Shown in pieces: positions 6,992-15,216 of a stretch of 17,589 nt of DNA. The position numbers and the translations under genes were made by a program. Position 1 is the first letter of the stretch. The number at the start of each line of letters is the position of its first letter. The DNA is taken from contig DUUU01000002.1 of NCBI GenBank assembly GCA_012841485.1, forward strand, positions 1 through 17,589, written 5' to 3'. The notes under the pieces were generated by a model. The model searched no databases. It had not been told where the DNA came from and saw only the letters and a program-made list of their open reading frames with translations. This DNA is from Armatimonadota bacterium (GTDB lineage: Bacteria; Armatimonadota; JAAZEB01).

Positions 6992-7026
6992 CGCGGCGCT
7001 CGTGGCGAAACCGCCAGAGCGCCGCG
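6992..7026. terminator. Bidirectional terminator-like hairpin
   Basis: CGCGGCGCTC (6992-7001) pairs perfectly with GAGCGCCGCG (7017-7026), and TGGCG (7003-7007) with CGCCA (7012-7016), with one bulged G at 7002 and a 4-base loop AAAC. This makes 15 base pairs between the aminotransferase stop (6968) and the end of the convergent GH4 gene (7057). No T-run follows. Confidence 0.7.
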
Positions 7027-7056
7027 AACGCTGGCCGGTCGCCGGCACTCCCCACG

Positions 7057-8358
7057 TCACCCCAGCCAGGGGATCCAATCGCGCAAGGCGGCACACATCT
7101 CATCGAACAGGCTCTTTGCCTGGGCAGGCGTGCAGATGGCGGCCGTCACCGGATCGAGGAGCAGGGCATGGTAGGCCTTGCGCCGGTCTTCTTCCAGGAA
7201 TGCCTGCACCGCCAGGCTCTGCACCGCCACGTTCGCGGCATTCAAAGCGGCCAGCTGCGTCGGAAGCGCCCCCACGCGGCAGGGCTGGATGCCCATGCGG
7301 TCTACCAAACACGGCACTTCCACACAGCACTCGGGAGGCAGATTCGAGATGCACCCGGCGTTGCGCACATTGCCGTTGATGCGTCCGGCCGTATTCGTCC
7401 ACATCGAGTGGATGATGTGCGAAGCGTATTCGTGCGAGCCCTTCAGATTGATCGGCTCCTTGCCGGCGAGCTGCCTGCTCAGCGGCGAATCCTCCCAGAA
7501 GCGGCCCCGGCGCGTCGGCTCCTTCTCTGGCTCCCTCTGGCTGATGCGAAACTGCGCCAGCGTCTCCGCGTTCTTGCGGAAGTAGGGCACGTACTCCGAC
7601 ATATGCCGCGAAGACTCGGTCACGAAGTAGTCGAAGTGCCGGAAGATCTCGAAGCGCACCACGTCTTTGGCGATGATCTCGGGGTCTTCCATCGCCTCAC
7701 GCAGGATCGGGTAGGCATCCTGCCCCTTCCAGGTGAGCTCCAGAAACCACGCCATGTGGTTGATTCCGGCCACGCGGGCGCCAATCTCAGCCAGTGGCTT
7801 CCCCATGTAGCTGGCGAGTTGCGCGGTGGTGCCCTGGACACTGTGGCAGAGGCCCACGGTGCGCACCCGGGTGGCCTCGTTCAGAATCCAGCAGATCATC
7901 GCCATCGGATTGGTGTAGTTGAGCAGGAGCGCGTCCGGGCAAAGCTCCTCCATGTCGCGGGCAATCGCCACCATCTCGGGCGCGGTGCGCAGCGCGCGGA
8001 AGATTCCTCCCGGACCGAGGGTATCGCCCACGTCCTGGCTAATCCCATACCGCCTGGGGATGTTGATCTCGTGGTAATAGGGCACGCCGTTGTAGGCCGG
8101 CCCGCCCACGGCGATTGCCGTGACAACGAAGTCGGCGCCCTCCAGCACCTCGCGGCGGTCCGTGGCGCCGATCACGCGGACGGGCGCGCCGTGCAGCGCC
8201 ACCACCTTCTCCACGAAGGCCATCGAGGGCTCCAGCTGTTCAGGGTCAATATCGACGAGGGCGAGGGTGCCCTCGCGCAGCTCCGGGTAGGCCAGGATGT
8301 CGATACTCAGGCGGGTGCCGAAGCCGCTTCCGGCTCCGATGATCACCGTCTTGGGCAT
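7057..8358 (-). CDS. Glycoside hydrolase family 4, alpha-galactosidase-like (MelA type)
   Basis: The 433-residue NAD- and metal-dependent glycosidase begins with a Rossmann motif, '[14 protein letters not shown]' (Gly8-Gly14), as in all GH4 enzymes. The metal-binding motif is 'CHSV' at 171-174 within '[10 protein letters not shown]', the variant known for GH4 alpha-galactosidases; 6-phospho-glucosidases have CNVP or CDMP instead. '[11 protein letters not shown]' and '[12 protein letters not shown]' supply the substrate- and metal-contacting Asn and His (His201). GH4 enzymes cleave by an oxidation-elimination mechanism with NAD and Mn2+. The frame opens at 8457, but the Rossmann fold starts at the ATG 8358, which is preceded by GGAGAG. 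It is divergent from the small leaderless gene and would use alpha-galactosides in the cytoplasm. Confidence 0.9.
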   Translation of the reverse strand: MPKTVIIGAGSGFGTRLSIDILAYPELREGTLALVDIDPEQLEPSMAFVEKVVALHGAPVRVIGATDRREVLEGADFVVTAIAVGGPAYNGVPYYHEINIPRRYGISQDVGDTLGPGGIFRALRTAPEMVAIARDMEELCPDALLLNYTNPMAMICWILNEATRVRTVGLCHSVQGTTAQLASYMGKPLAEIGARVAGINHMAWFLELTWKGQDAYPILREAMEDPEIIAKDVVRFEIFRHFDYFVTESSRHMSEYVPYFRKNAETLAQFRISQREPEKEPTRRGRFWEDSPLSRQLAGKEPINLKGSHEYASHIIHSMWTNTAGRINGNVRNAGCISNLPPECCVEVPCLVDRMGIQPCRVGALPTQLAALNAANVAVQSLAVQAFLEEDRRKAYHALLLDPVTAAICTPAQAKSLFDEMCAALRDWIPWLG

Positions 8359-8489
8359 GGTCTCTCCACCTCTCTCCCCGGGTGACCAGGGGATGGTGCT
8401 CCTGTTCGGCAGGATGGGCGCGCCAACCTCCCGCCAGGCGCGAAGCACGCAGACCACGTCATCCCCGGGGCTGCCCTTCGCCCCCTGCC

Positions 8490-8518
8490 TTGACAGGCCC
8501 CCCTGCCCCCTCTATAAT
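8490..8518 (+). promoter_or_regulatory. Perfect sigma70-consensus promoter, probably producing a leaderless mRNA
   Basis: TTGACA (8490-8495) and TATAAT (8513-8518) are both exact consensus hexamers with the ideal 17-base spacer. The ATG of the following gene starts at 8528, only 9 bases after the -10 box. Transcription normally starts about 7 bases after the -10, so the RNA would begin near 8525-8528, at or just before the ATG. There is no room for a Shine-Dalgarno site. Confidence 0.92.
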
Positions 8519-8527
8519 ACCGCTGAG

Positions 8528-8992
8528 ATGAGCTATACGATTCGCCTGTTGGCGCCCAAGGAAGAGGCCCCCTCCGTCGCGGTGATCGAGCGCGCGCTCC
8601 GCGATGAGGGCTTTGAAGTCACCATAGCGCGCGTGCCCCCCACCGGCACATGGGAGCAGCTCGAACTCCAGCTGCCGGATGAAGACCCGGTGAAGGTGCG
8701 GCGCTACCTCCGCGAAGGGGAGGAGAACCCCGTCGATGAGGAAGTAGACGGGTTCCTCGACGAATTGCTCGACCGTGACGAGACGCCCGGGCTGACACAG
8801 GTGATGGACGCGCTGCGTCATGCCCGGCAGATGATGGTCGTGGAGATCCCGGACTCCTTCCCCTGGAGCGAGGAGCGTACCGTCGTCGACGCCTTGGTCG
8901 AGCACCTCGCGGATGCCACCGGCGCGGTTATCCAGGCGGATGGCGAGGGCTTCTACGACAGCGCCGGCAACCTGCTCGTGCCGATGGAGTAG
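8528..8992 (+). CDS. Small acidic protein of unknown family, leaderless
   Basis: I do not recognise this 154-residue protein. It is rich in Asp and Glu, especially at 45-82 ('LPDEDPVKVRRYLREGEENP' and following), and lacks a signal peptide, membrane segment or Cys-rich site. The N-terminal 'SYTIRLLAPKEEAPSVAVIERAL' reads as a beta-strand then helix, and the C-terminal 'VVDALVEHLADATGAVIQADGEGFYDSAGNLLVPME' resembles the end of small alpha/beta domains also seen in immunity-like or DUF proteins. The frame opens at 8297. I chose ATG 8528 because the perfect promoter ends at 8518 and the domain reads naturally from here. No ribosome site fits, which agrees with leaderless translation. It could be co-transcribed with the 644-aa gene 137 bases downstream. 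Confidence 0.75.
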   Translation: MSYTIRLLAPKEEAPSVAVIERALRDEGFEVTIARVPPTGTWEQLELQLPDEDPVKVRRYLREGEENPVDEEVDGFLDELLDRDETPGLTQVMDALRHARQMMVVEIPDSFPWSEERTVVDALVEHLADATGAVIQADGEGFYDSAGNLLVPME

Positions 8993-9129
8993 GAACACGA
9001 CAACCGGCTCATCAACCACCGAGAGGCAGAGGTGGATGCCGCTGCGAGTAAGAGCATCGCTCGTGCGCTTCTCATCCATGCGTGCGCATCGGTGGGTGCA
9101 GTCACTTGCGGCTCATAGGAGAGTGGATC

Positions 9130-11064
9130 ATGGCTGAGATGGAGCGGATTACCCTGGAGGGCGCCGATAGTCGCGCCGTCAATCAAACGGTGACGCGGCT
9201 GGCGGACGCCGATGTGCTCGGGCAGTTGCTGCGTCGCGAAGGCCGCATGGCCGAGCTGGGCACCGAGGGCACGGATATCAAGCTCGACTGGGTAGACGGC
9301 GTTGAGAAGGCACTGCAACACCCGGAGTGGCTGGCGGCCGCCGAGGATGAAGCCGCGGGCATCGTCGCGCAGGGAGTCCGGCACATCATCTGGTCTGGGA
9401 TGGGTGGCTCGGTGCAGACGATTTACGCTCTGAAGGGCATGGGCTACCTGGATGAGCCCCAGATGGCGATCTTCCCGCTCGATAGTACCGACCCGGCCTC
9501 GCTCAACCGCGTCGTCTTCGACATCGCCGCGCGCGAGCGCGTGACACTCGCCCCAGAGCGCGTGACCAACGAGGACGTGCAGCGCATCCTCTCCAAGACG
9601 ATGATGATCGGCGTGGCCATGGGAATGACCTCCGAGGAGCCGATCACCCACCTCGAGTGGTTCGATGGCCTGCTGAACGAATATCAGATTCCCGACCCCG
9701 GCTCGCACATCCAGGTGATGACGCTGCCGGACTCCTACCTTGACCGGTTCGCGCGCGCCCGTGGCTCGCGCATGGTTCCGATCCAGCTCGATGGCGAGAA
9801 CCACACCGGCGGGCGCATGAGCGCTCCGGCCACGCGCGTCTTCATCCGTCCGGCCGCCCTCATGCTGATGAGCCGCGCCATGAAGCAAGGCGGGAAGCCC
9901 GATGGCGAGCACCTGCGCCGGCTCCTCTCTCGCGCGCAGGCGCTGTATGGCCTCTCGCATGATCTAAGCGACGAAGAGCGACGCGCACTGACCGCCAGCG
10001 ACCCCTGGGTTCGCCTGGGCGCCTACGTCTCCGAGGCGGCACGCGCCGGCCGGAACAAGGTCTTCCTCATACTCCCGCCCGAGTGGGCCTCGATAGCGCC
10101 GTGGATCGAGCAGGTGGTTGAGGAGAGCCTGGGTAAGGAAGGCAAAGGCTTCCTGATCTTCTATGGCGAGGAGGTGCGCCCGCCCAAGCAGTACGGCGAC
10201 GACATCCTGTTCGTCCAGATAGCCCCGTCAAACCTGCCAGAGCCGGAGGCAGACGCCGTGGCGAAACTGCGCTCGGCGAAGAAGCCGGTGCTCACACTGC
10301 GGATTCCGGTGGAGGAGGTCGAAGGCGTGCCCGCGGGCCTGCCTGAGGTAGCGGCGCTCTTCATGGGCATGAAGCTGACCGTGGCGGTCTTTGGGTATGA
10401 GCATGGGATCGTCTTCGCCGGACAGCCGGCGGTGGAGGCCTATAAGAAGTATGCGCGCGATCTGCGCGAGGCCCCCGGCGATGTGCCCTTCCCCACCGAG
10501 GTTCAGGAAACGGCGCGCTTCCGCTCCCTCTTCCTCTACTACGAGTCGCTGCTCAAGAAGAACCTCATCTCGTGGGGCGACCTGCAGACGACCGTGGGCC
10601 GGCTGGGCGGCGACATGAACGATGCGGCGGATGTTTACGCGGCGATCCTCGTCCTTGCGCGTAGCGCGCAACGCCTCGGCTATCTCGACTTCACCTTCAA
10701 TGGCGACCTGCCCGATTCCGCGCGCGAGGTCTTTGCGCGCGCGCGGCACAATCTGGGCGCCGAGCGCCTGCGCGTGCCCGCGAAGATCCGCACCGGCCCC
10801 AGCGACTACCACTCCACGGAGCAGAGCGAGACCGATGGTCCGAATGAGCTGGTCAGCCTGCGCCTGGTTGGCATGCGCCATGTCGCCCCCGTGATCGGGA
10901 AGTACAGCGACAAGTTCCTGCTGGCGCAGGCGCGAGGCACCTGGCAGGCGATGGAGGACGCAGGACGCTGGATCCTGATGCTCACCTTCCCAGAGTTGAG
11001 CGCCGACGTGATCGCCGACCTGGACGCCTTCTTCGCGAATGTGGCCAAGCGCATCCCCGCGTAA
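9130..11064 (+). CDS. Divergent phosphoglucose-isomerase-like SIS-domain protein
   Basis: The 644-residue cytoplasmic protein resembles the isomerase half of bacterial tal-pgi fusions. Landmarks in order are 'WSGMGGSVQT' (88-97), 'PLDSTDPASLN' (117-126), 'TGGRMSAPATRVFIRPAAL' (226-244), 'WIEQVVEESLGKEGKGFLI' (325-343) and 'YHSTEQSETDGPN' (560-572), which parallel the family's SGMGGSS, DSTDP, GGRFSALS, IEQLIAESTGKEGKG and HSTGQLHKGGPN. The SKSGTT sugar-phosphate loop is replaced by 'SKTMMIGVAMG' (155-165), and 'LHKGG' by 'SETDG', so key substrate and catalytic positions are changed. It may use another substrate or be non-enzymatic. It is preceded by AGGAGAG and lacks any transaldolase domain. 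The region from about 440 to 560 is helical and I could not assign it separately. Confidence 0.78.
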   Translation: MAEMERITLEGADSRAVNQTVTRLADADVLGQLLRREGRMAELGTEGTDIKLDWVDGVEKALQHPEWLAAAEDEAAGIVAQGVRHIIWSGMGGSVQTIYALKGMGYLDEPQMAIFPLDSTDPASLNRVVFDIAARERVTLAPERVTNEDVQRILSKTMMIGVAMGMTSEEPITHLEWFDGLLNEYQIPDPGSHIQVMTLPDSYLDRFARARGSRMVPIQLDGENHTGGRMSAPATRVFIRPAALMLMSRAMKQGGKPDGEHLRRLLSRAQALYGLSHDLSDEERRALTASDPWVRLGAYVSEAARAGRNKVFLILPPEWASIAPWIEQVVEESLGKEGKGFLIFYGEEVRPPKQYGDDILFVQIAPSNLPEPEADAVAKLRSAKKPVLTLRIPVEEVEGVPAGLPEVAALFMGMKLTVAVFGYEHGIVFAGQPAVEAYKKYARDLREAPGDVPFPTEVQETARFRSLFLYYESLLKKNLISWGDLQTTVGRLGGDMNDAADVYAAILVLARSAQRLGYLDFTFNGDLPDSAREVFARARHNLGAERLRVPAKIRTGPSDYHSTEQSETDGPNELVSLRLVGMRHVAPVIGKYSDKFLLAQARGTWQAMEDAGRWILMLTFPELSADVIADLDAFFANVAKRIPA

Positions 11065-11077
11065 CGTGATGGATGAG

Positions 11078-11114
11078 CCGGGCCTGGGGGATCGCCCGAT
11101 CTCCCCGGGTCCGG
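11078..11114. terminator. Bidirectional terminator-like hairpin
   Basis: Bases 11078-11094 pair with 11097-11114, with a T bulge at 11102 and two G-T wobbles; CCGG, CC, GGGG and GATCG segments give about 17 base pairs closed by a very small loop (the tip pairs may open). It lies between the isomerase-like stop (11064) and the end of the convergent Gfo/Idh gene (11136). No T-run follows. Confidence 0.6.
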
Positions 11115-11135
11115 CCGGGTGTTACCCGTCACGAT

Positions 11136-12143
11136 TCACTCGCCGCAGCGTTCGGCCCTCCCGGATGCTGCACTGCGCCAGATCGCCTCGGTGAGGGCGA
11201 TGGCGCGCAGGCCACACTCCGCGGGCACCTGCACCTCTTCGCGCCCGAGGATGGCGTTGATGAAGTTGCGGTCGGGATCGCCGGCATCCGGGCGCTCTTC
11301 CGGCGGCACCTCACGCGCCTCCGGGGTGTAGTGGAACACCCGCTGGTTGGCCGTGCCCAGCACCTGCAGCGTGCCCTCCGTACCCCACAGGTTCACTTCC
11401 TCATCGAAACCGCGCACCGACTGCCCGACAATCGAGAGGTTGCCGATGGCGCTGCCGCGGAAGCGAATGCTGACGGCGGAGAGGATGTCCACCGGGGCGC
11501 CCCGGTTCTCCTGGTAGGCAAACACCTCCTCCGGCTCCAGGCCGGTGGCCCAGAGGAGGATATCGACCAGGTGGGAACCGGAGTCGTTGAGCTGGCCGCC
11601 CCCGGAGAACTCCGGCTTGCGCCGCCACGCCTCGGCTGAAGGCGTGCCGGGCCGCCACCAGTTCTGGCACTGGTAGGCCTGCACATAGTGAATCGGCCCC
11701 AGCTTGCCGGCGAGGATCTGTGCGCGGCAGTAGCGCCAGGCACCCGCGTAGTGGCGCTGGTAGGCGACGAGTACCACCTTGCCTGCCGCATCGCGGGCGG
11801 CGATCACGTCGCGCGCCTCCTCAACGGAGCAGACCATCGGCTTCTCCACCTCTACGTGCAGGCCGCACTGCAGCGAATCCACAATCTGCCGGTGGTGCAG
11901 CGTGTGTGGCGTAGAGATGACTACCGCGTCTAGGCCCCCTTTGTCCAGCAGGCGCCGGTAATCCTCGTAGACGGGCACCCCGCGCAACTCGGGCCGCGCC
12001 TCGACCATCTTCGCGATGTTCTCGGGCGCCGGATCGCACAGCGCGACGATGCGCACCTCCGGGAATCGTGCCAGCCGGGGCAGATGGGCCCCCCGCATGT
12101 TGTTCCCGCACCCGATCAAGCCAACGCGTACCGTGTCTGCCAT
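11136..12143 (-). CDS. Gfo/Idh/MocA-family oxidoreductase
   Basis: The 335-residue NAD(P)-dependent dehydrogenase has a normal length for the family. The Rossmann motif 'VGLIGCGNN' (Gly8, Gly11, Gly13) is at the N-terminus, the signature 'VEVEKPM' carries Glu100-Lys101-Pro102 with the catalytic lysine, and 'NDSGSHLVDILLW' carries Asp187, His191 and Asp194, the substrate-side residues of the family. Typical substrates are sugars, inositols and glycosides oxidised at a ring hydroxyl, but nothing here fixes which. The frame opens at 12194. I use ATG 12143 because AAAGGAAG precedes it and the domain begins there. It follows the DNA-modification cluster on the same strand after 191 bases, so it is probably independent. 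Confidence 0.93.
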   Translation of the reverse strand: MADTVRVGLIGCGNNMRGAHLPRLARFPEVRIVALCDPAPENIAKMVEARPELRGVPVYEDYRRLLDKGGLDAVVISTPHTLHHRQIVDSLQCGLHVEVEKPMVCSVEEARDVIAARDAAGKVVLVAYQRHYAGAWRYCRAQILAGKLGPIHYVQAYQCQNWWRPGTPSAEAWRRKPEFSGGGQLNDSGSHLVDILLWATGLEPEEVFAYQENRGAPVDILSAVSIRFRGSAIGNLSIVGQSVRGFDEEVNLWGTEGTLQVLGTANQRVFHYTPEAREVPPEERPDAGDPDRNFINAILGREEVQVPAECGLRAIALTEAIWRSAASGRAERCGE

Positions 12144-12202
12144 CTTGCGCTTCCTTTCGCTGTTGGCACACGTTCGCTGGCGACCGGCGAACACCTGCTG
12201 CA

Positions 12203-12320
12203 GAGCCGCGCATCGATACCACGGAAGCAGGGGATGGACGCGGATGGAGAGGCGCGGCTCAAGCGGTGTCGCCTATTCCCATCTATCTATCTGGGCTCAT
12301 CTGTGTTCGTCTATAGAAGA
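12203..12320. repeat. Imperfect inverted repeat rich in ATCTG/GGATGG motifs
   Basis: The region between the Gfo/Idh gene and the end of the modification cluster contains GATGGACGCGGATGGA (about 12233-12248) on one side and repeated ATCTAT/CATCTGTGTTCGTC on the other (about 12280-12312), which together look like the degenerate ends of a dispersed repeat of the 'ACACGGATG' kind. A perfect 9-bp inverted repeat (GAGCCGCGC 12203-12211 with GCGCGGCTC 12252-12260) encloses the first block. I cannot test copy number from this window. A terminator role after the cluster is possible. Confidence 0.4.
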
Positions 12321-12334
12321 AGAGCCGCCGGAGG

Positions 12335-15175
12335 TCAGCTGGCCTCGGGGGTTGAACCGCTCGCTTCGCGTTCGGAGATGAGCTCATCCAGGAGATCGAC
12401 CAGGTCATCGTAAGCCGCTTCGTGGCCCAGATAGCGGAGGAGGGCGCGGTCGAGCGCCTGGCGTGCGCCGGCATATTCCGGCGTGCCATAGGCGGCATCG
12501 AGCGCCAGGAAAAGGCGGTAGATCTGGCGGCGGACTTCGAGGGGCACCTGCTGGGGATCGAGGATGCGCAGCCGCTCCAGCTCCTGGCGCTCCAGCTTGG
12601 TGAAGCCGGCGTAGCGCCGGGCCTCGCGCTCCACCTGGAGCTGCCCGAGGATGCTGTTGAGAAACGCCGCCACGAAGGCGATATCGAGCACAAGCTCGCG
12701 GCCGCGCCGGCCGGCACCCCGCAGGCGCAGCCCCCAGAAGTTGGTGGAGATGTGCGCCCGCGCCCGGTTGACGACCACCTTATAGTGCGTCCGGTAGCCT
12801 CGGGGCACCAGAATGTGCCACTCTCCCGAGCCGCGCTGGAAGGACCACCACGGGCCGCCCGCGGCGTTGGTCACCACCACGTGCCGCTCCGGAACGGGCA
12901 CATACCGGCCTTTGTGCCGGTAACCGGTATCGAACTCCGGGGTTGATGCATACTCGATGTAGGCGCGCAGGCCGGCGTTTTCCGGCGCCCTCAGATCCGT
13001 TTCCGCCGGCACGCGCAGGAGCGACTTGCACCGCGACCGGCGCAAGATCAGCTCTTGCAGGTCGTTCCCGCGCTCGACGGCCGGGGCGAGGAACTCCTCC
13101 GGGATGTCAAAGCTCTCGATCAGCTCCGCGCTCGGGAAGAAGAAGGCGGCGCAGCCATTGTCCGGGCCGCGCTCGTAGGTGGCGACCATCGGGAGGGGGC
13201 ACACTCCAGGCGCGCGGAGAACGGCCGCGAGGGCGCCATCATCGGCGAGGTAGCGCGTCCACTTTTCGGCGGGATCGAGGGATGCGCGGGGACGCACTAC
13301 CAGGCGGCGGTAGGCATTCGAGCTGGGCACCGGATTGGCCAGCAGAGAAACGACCTCCTCGGTGGGCAGCGGCCGGCGTACCTTCAGAAAGAGGGTCGGC
13401 TCGTCCGGGGCCGCGCCTCCAGGTTGCTTGCGCAGGATCAGGAGGCAGTTGTCCACCATCGCCTCGGGAAAGGCGCGGCGGGCAAGGAGCACCACGGCGC
13501 GCACGTGGTAATGGTCGAGTAGGAACTGCTTCAGGGCGCGCCCCGTCTCCACCATGAGGAACTTGTCGGAGAGCACCCATCCGGCTGTGCCACGATCGCG
13601 CAGAAACGCCGTGGCGTACTCTACGAAGTAGAAATAGGCATCCGCCTCCAACGGGCTATAGGGGTAAGCGCGACCGCCCGGGGAGACCTCGCCCAAGGCG
13701 GCCCGGATCCGCGACCGGATCGTCTCTTTCTCCGCAATCACCTCCTGCCGGATGTAGGGCGGATTGCCCACGACCACGTCGGCCAAGTGGCCATCAAACA
13801 GCGATCCGGGATCGGTCGCGAAGAAGTCGGTGTGATGCAGGCGCGCGCGCGTTGGCGCGGCGGGGTGCTTCAGGGCCAGCCGAACGGCGCAGAGATGGAG
13901 CGGAAAGGTGCCAATCTCCACGCCACAGATGCGCTCCAGGAGGGCCTGATGCCCGGCGTCCTTCCCCGTGGCGAGCGCAAGCTGGTCCAGACGGTCGTAC
14001 GCGCCATCGAGAAAAGCGCCCGTGCCACACGCCGGGTCCAGCACGCGCGCCTCCGGGTCCTTGATACAGACGCGGCAGAGCAGCTCGACGAGGGGCCCAG
14101 GGGTGAAGACCTGGCCATAGCGTCTCCGCTTTTCTGGAGGGAGCAGCGCCTCGAAGACGGTCGGGAAGAGGCGGCGCGCCTCCTCGAAGTTGCTCACATC
14201 GAAGGGAAAAGCCTCGACATCCTCCAGGAAGCCGCGTACGACGGCTTCCGCCTCCGTGTCGAGTGGGAGGGCATCCAGCACCGGATCCGGCGCGAAGACC
14301 TGGGCATAGTTGATGCGCGCCAGCGCCTGGAAGTGCTCTGCCAGCGCGTCCAGGATGGGAGCGTCGCCCACGGCACTGGCGGTGAGCGGCTCCAGCGACA
14401 TGCGCGGCAGCTTGAACTTGCGCTTCAGGGAATCATCCAGGAGGTCGAGCTGCGCGCGGAACAGCTCGTAGCAGAGGATGCGGTGCAACAGGAGGTGCGC
14501 GGCCTCCTCGGCGGCGGTGGCGCGGTTTTCCACGTCCTCCGGCTGGGTGGAGAAGGTGCGGCACCACTCCAGATATGCCGCGCGCCACTCGGGATCGGCC
14601 AGGCGGGCATCGACGGCGTGGCGCAGGCGCAGCGACAGGAGCGCGTGCGCTTCGCCGTACTTCTCTACCAGGCCCGCGAAGGTGCGGTCGAGGGCATACT
14701 CGCGGCCAGCGATGAAGAGGTTGTGCAGGAGGTGGGTGATCGCCTCTTCCCACCGGTCGAGCACCGCGTCCGCCTCGCCACCAGGGCCGAAGTGCCCGAG
14801 ATCGACGCGCCCATCCGCCACCATGCAGGCAGCGACACGCTGGCCCTCCTCATGCCGGAAGATGATCAAGAGCTCGCCGTTGGTGACGCAGAAGTAGCGC
14901 AGCCCCTTGGTCGTGGAGTTGGTCACGTAGCCGCGCGCCTGCTTCCAGGTGCGAATCGCGGCCACATCCTCGCGCGTCTTCTTCACCTCAATGGCCAGGC
15001 GGTCATGCGTCCACTGCTTCACCATGAGGTCAGCCTGGTTCTCGGCGTCGGGCGAGATGACGACGTGGAAGCCCTTGTTGTCCAGGCCCAGGCGTACCAG
15101 AGCGCGCTCCAGCCGCTCCTTCAGCGGCGGGTAGTAGTTGTGCTCATGCAGATTCGGCGTCAGGATAGTCGGCAT
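12335..15175 (-). CDS. Type IIG-like restriction-modification fusion: PD-(D/E)XK nuclease and N6-adenine methyltransferase
   Basis: The 946-residue protein combines three regions. Residues about 15-125 look like an HsdR_N-type nuclease: Asp49 in 'NQADLMV' and Glu63-x-Lys65 in 'LAIEVKK' fit PD-(D/E)XK. Residues about 340-580 form an N6-adenine methyltransferase, with 'RRYGQVFTP' (351-359), S-adenosylmethionine motif 'DPACGTGAF' (380-388) and catalytic 'NPPY' (471-474). Residues about 660-870 ('GPDNGCAAFFFPS', 'YRHKGRYVPVPERHVVV', 'TNFWGLRL') look like a TaqI/Eco57I-type target-recognition region, and 890-946 are a helical tail. It would cut unmodified and methylate modified DNA in one protein. 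It is last in the cluster, 41 bases after the DPPW methyltransferase, and has a weak GGGGA site. The ATG at 15175 gives a clean N-terminus. Confidence 0.85.
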   Translation of the reverse strand: MPTILTPNLHEHNYYPPLKERLERALVRLGLDNKGFHVVISPDAENQADLMVKQWTHDRLAIEVKKTREDVAAIRTWKQARGYVTNSTTKGLRYFCVTNGELLIIFRHEEGQRVAACMVADGRVDLGHFGPGGEADAVLDRWEEAITHLLHNLFIAGREYALDRTFAGLVEKYGEAHALLSLRLRHAVDARLADPEWRAAYLEWCRTFSTQPEDVENRATAAEEAAHLLLHRILCYELFRAQLDLLDDSLKRKFKLPRMSLEPLTASAVGDAPILDALAEHFQALARINYAQVFAPDPVLDALPLDTEAEAVVRGFLEDVEAFPFDVSNFEEARRLFPTVFEALLPPEKRRRYGQVFTPGPLVELLCRVCIKDPEARVLDPACGTGAFLDGAYDRLDQLALATGKDAGHQALLERICGVEIGTFPLHLCAVRLALKHPAAPTRARLHHTDFFATDPGSLFDGHLADVVVGNPPYIRQEVIAEKETIRSRIRAALGEVSPGGRAYPYSPLEADAYFYFVEYATAFLRDRGTAGWVLSDKFLMVETGRALKQFLLDHYHVRAVVLLARRAFPEAMVDNCLLILRKQPGGAAPDEPTLFLKVRRPLPTEEVVSLLANPVPSSNAYRRLVVRPRASLDPAEKWTRYLADDGALAAVLRAPGVCPLPMVATYERGPDNGCAAFFFPSAELIESFDIPEEFLAPAVERGNDLQELILRRSRCKSLLRVPAETDLRAPENAGLRAYIEYASTPEFDTGYRHKGRYVPVPERHVVVTNAAGGPWWSFQRGSGEWHILVPRGYRTHYKVVVNRARAHISTNFWGLRLRGAGRRGRELVLDIAFVAAFLNSILGQLQVEREARRYAGFTKLERQELERLRILDPQQVPLEVRRQIYRLFLALDAAYGTPEYAGARQALDRALLRYLGHEAAYDDLVDLLDELISEREASGSTPEAS

Positions 15176-15216
15176 GGCATTCCCCGCGAGGCGATGATGC
15201 TGCTCCCGTCACACTG

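Noticed and set aside
6925..8385. 486-aa plus-strand frame opposite the GH4 gene
   Set aside because: GH4 motifs are all on the minus strand. The plus frame is composition-driven.
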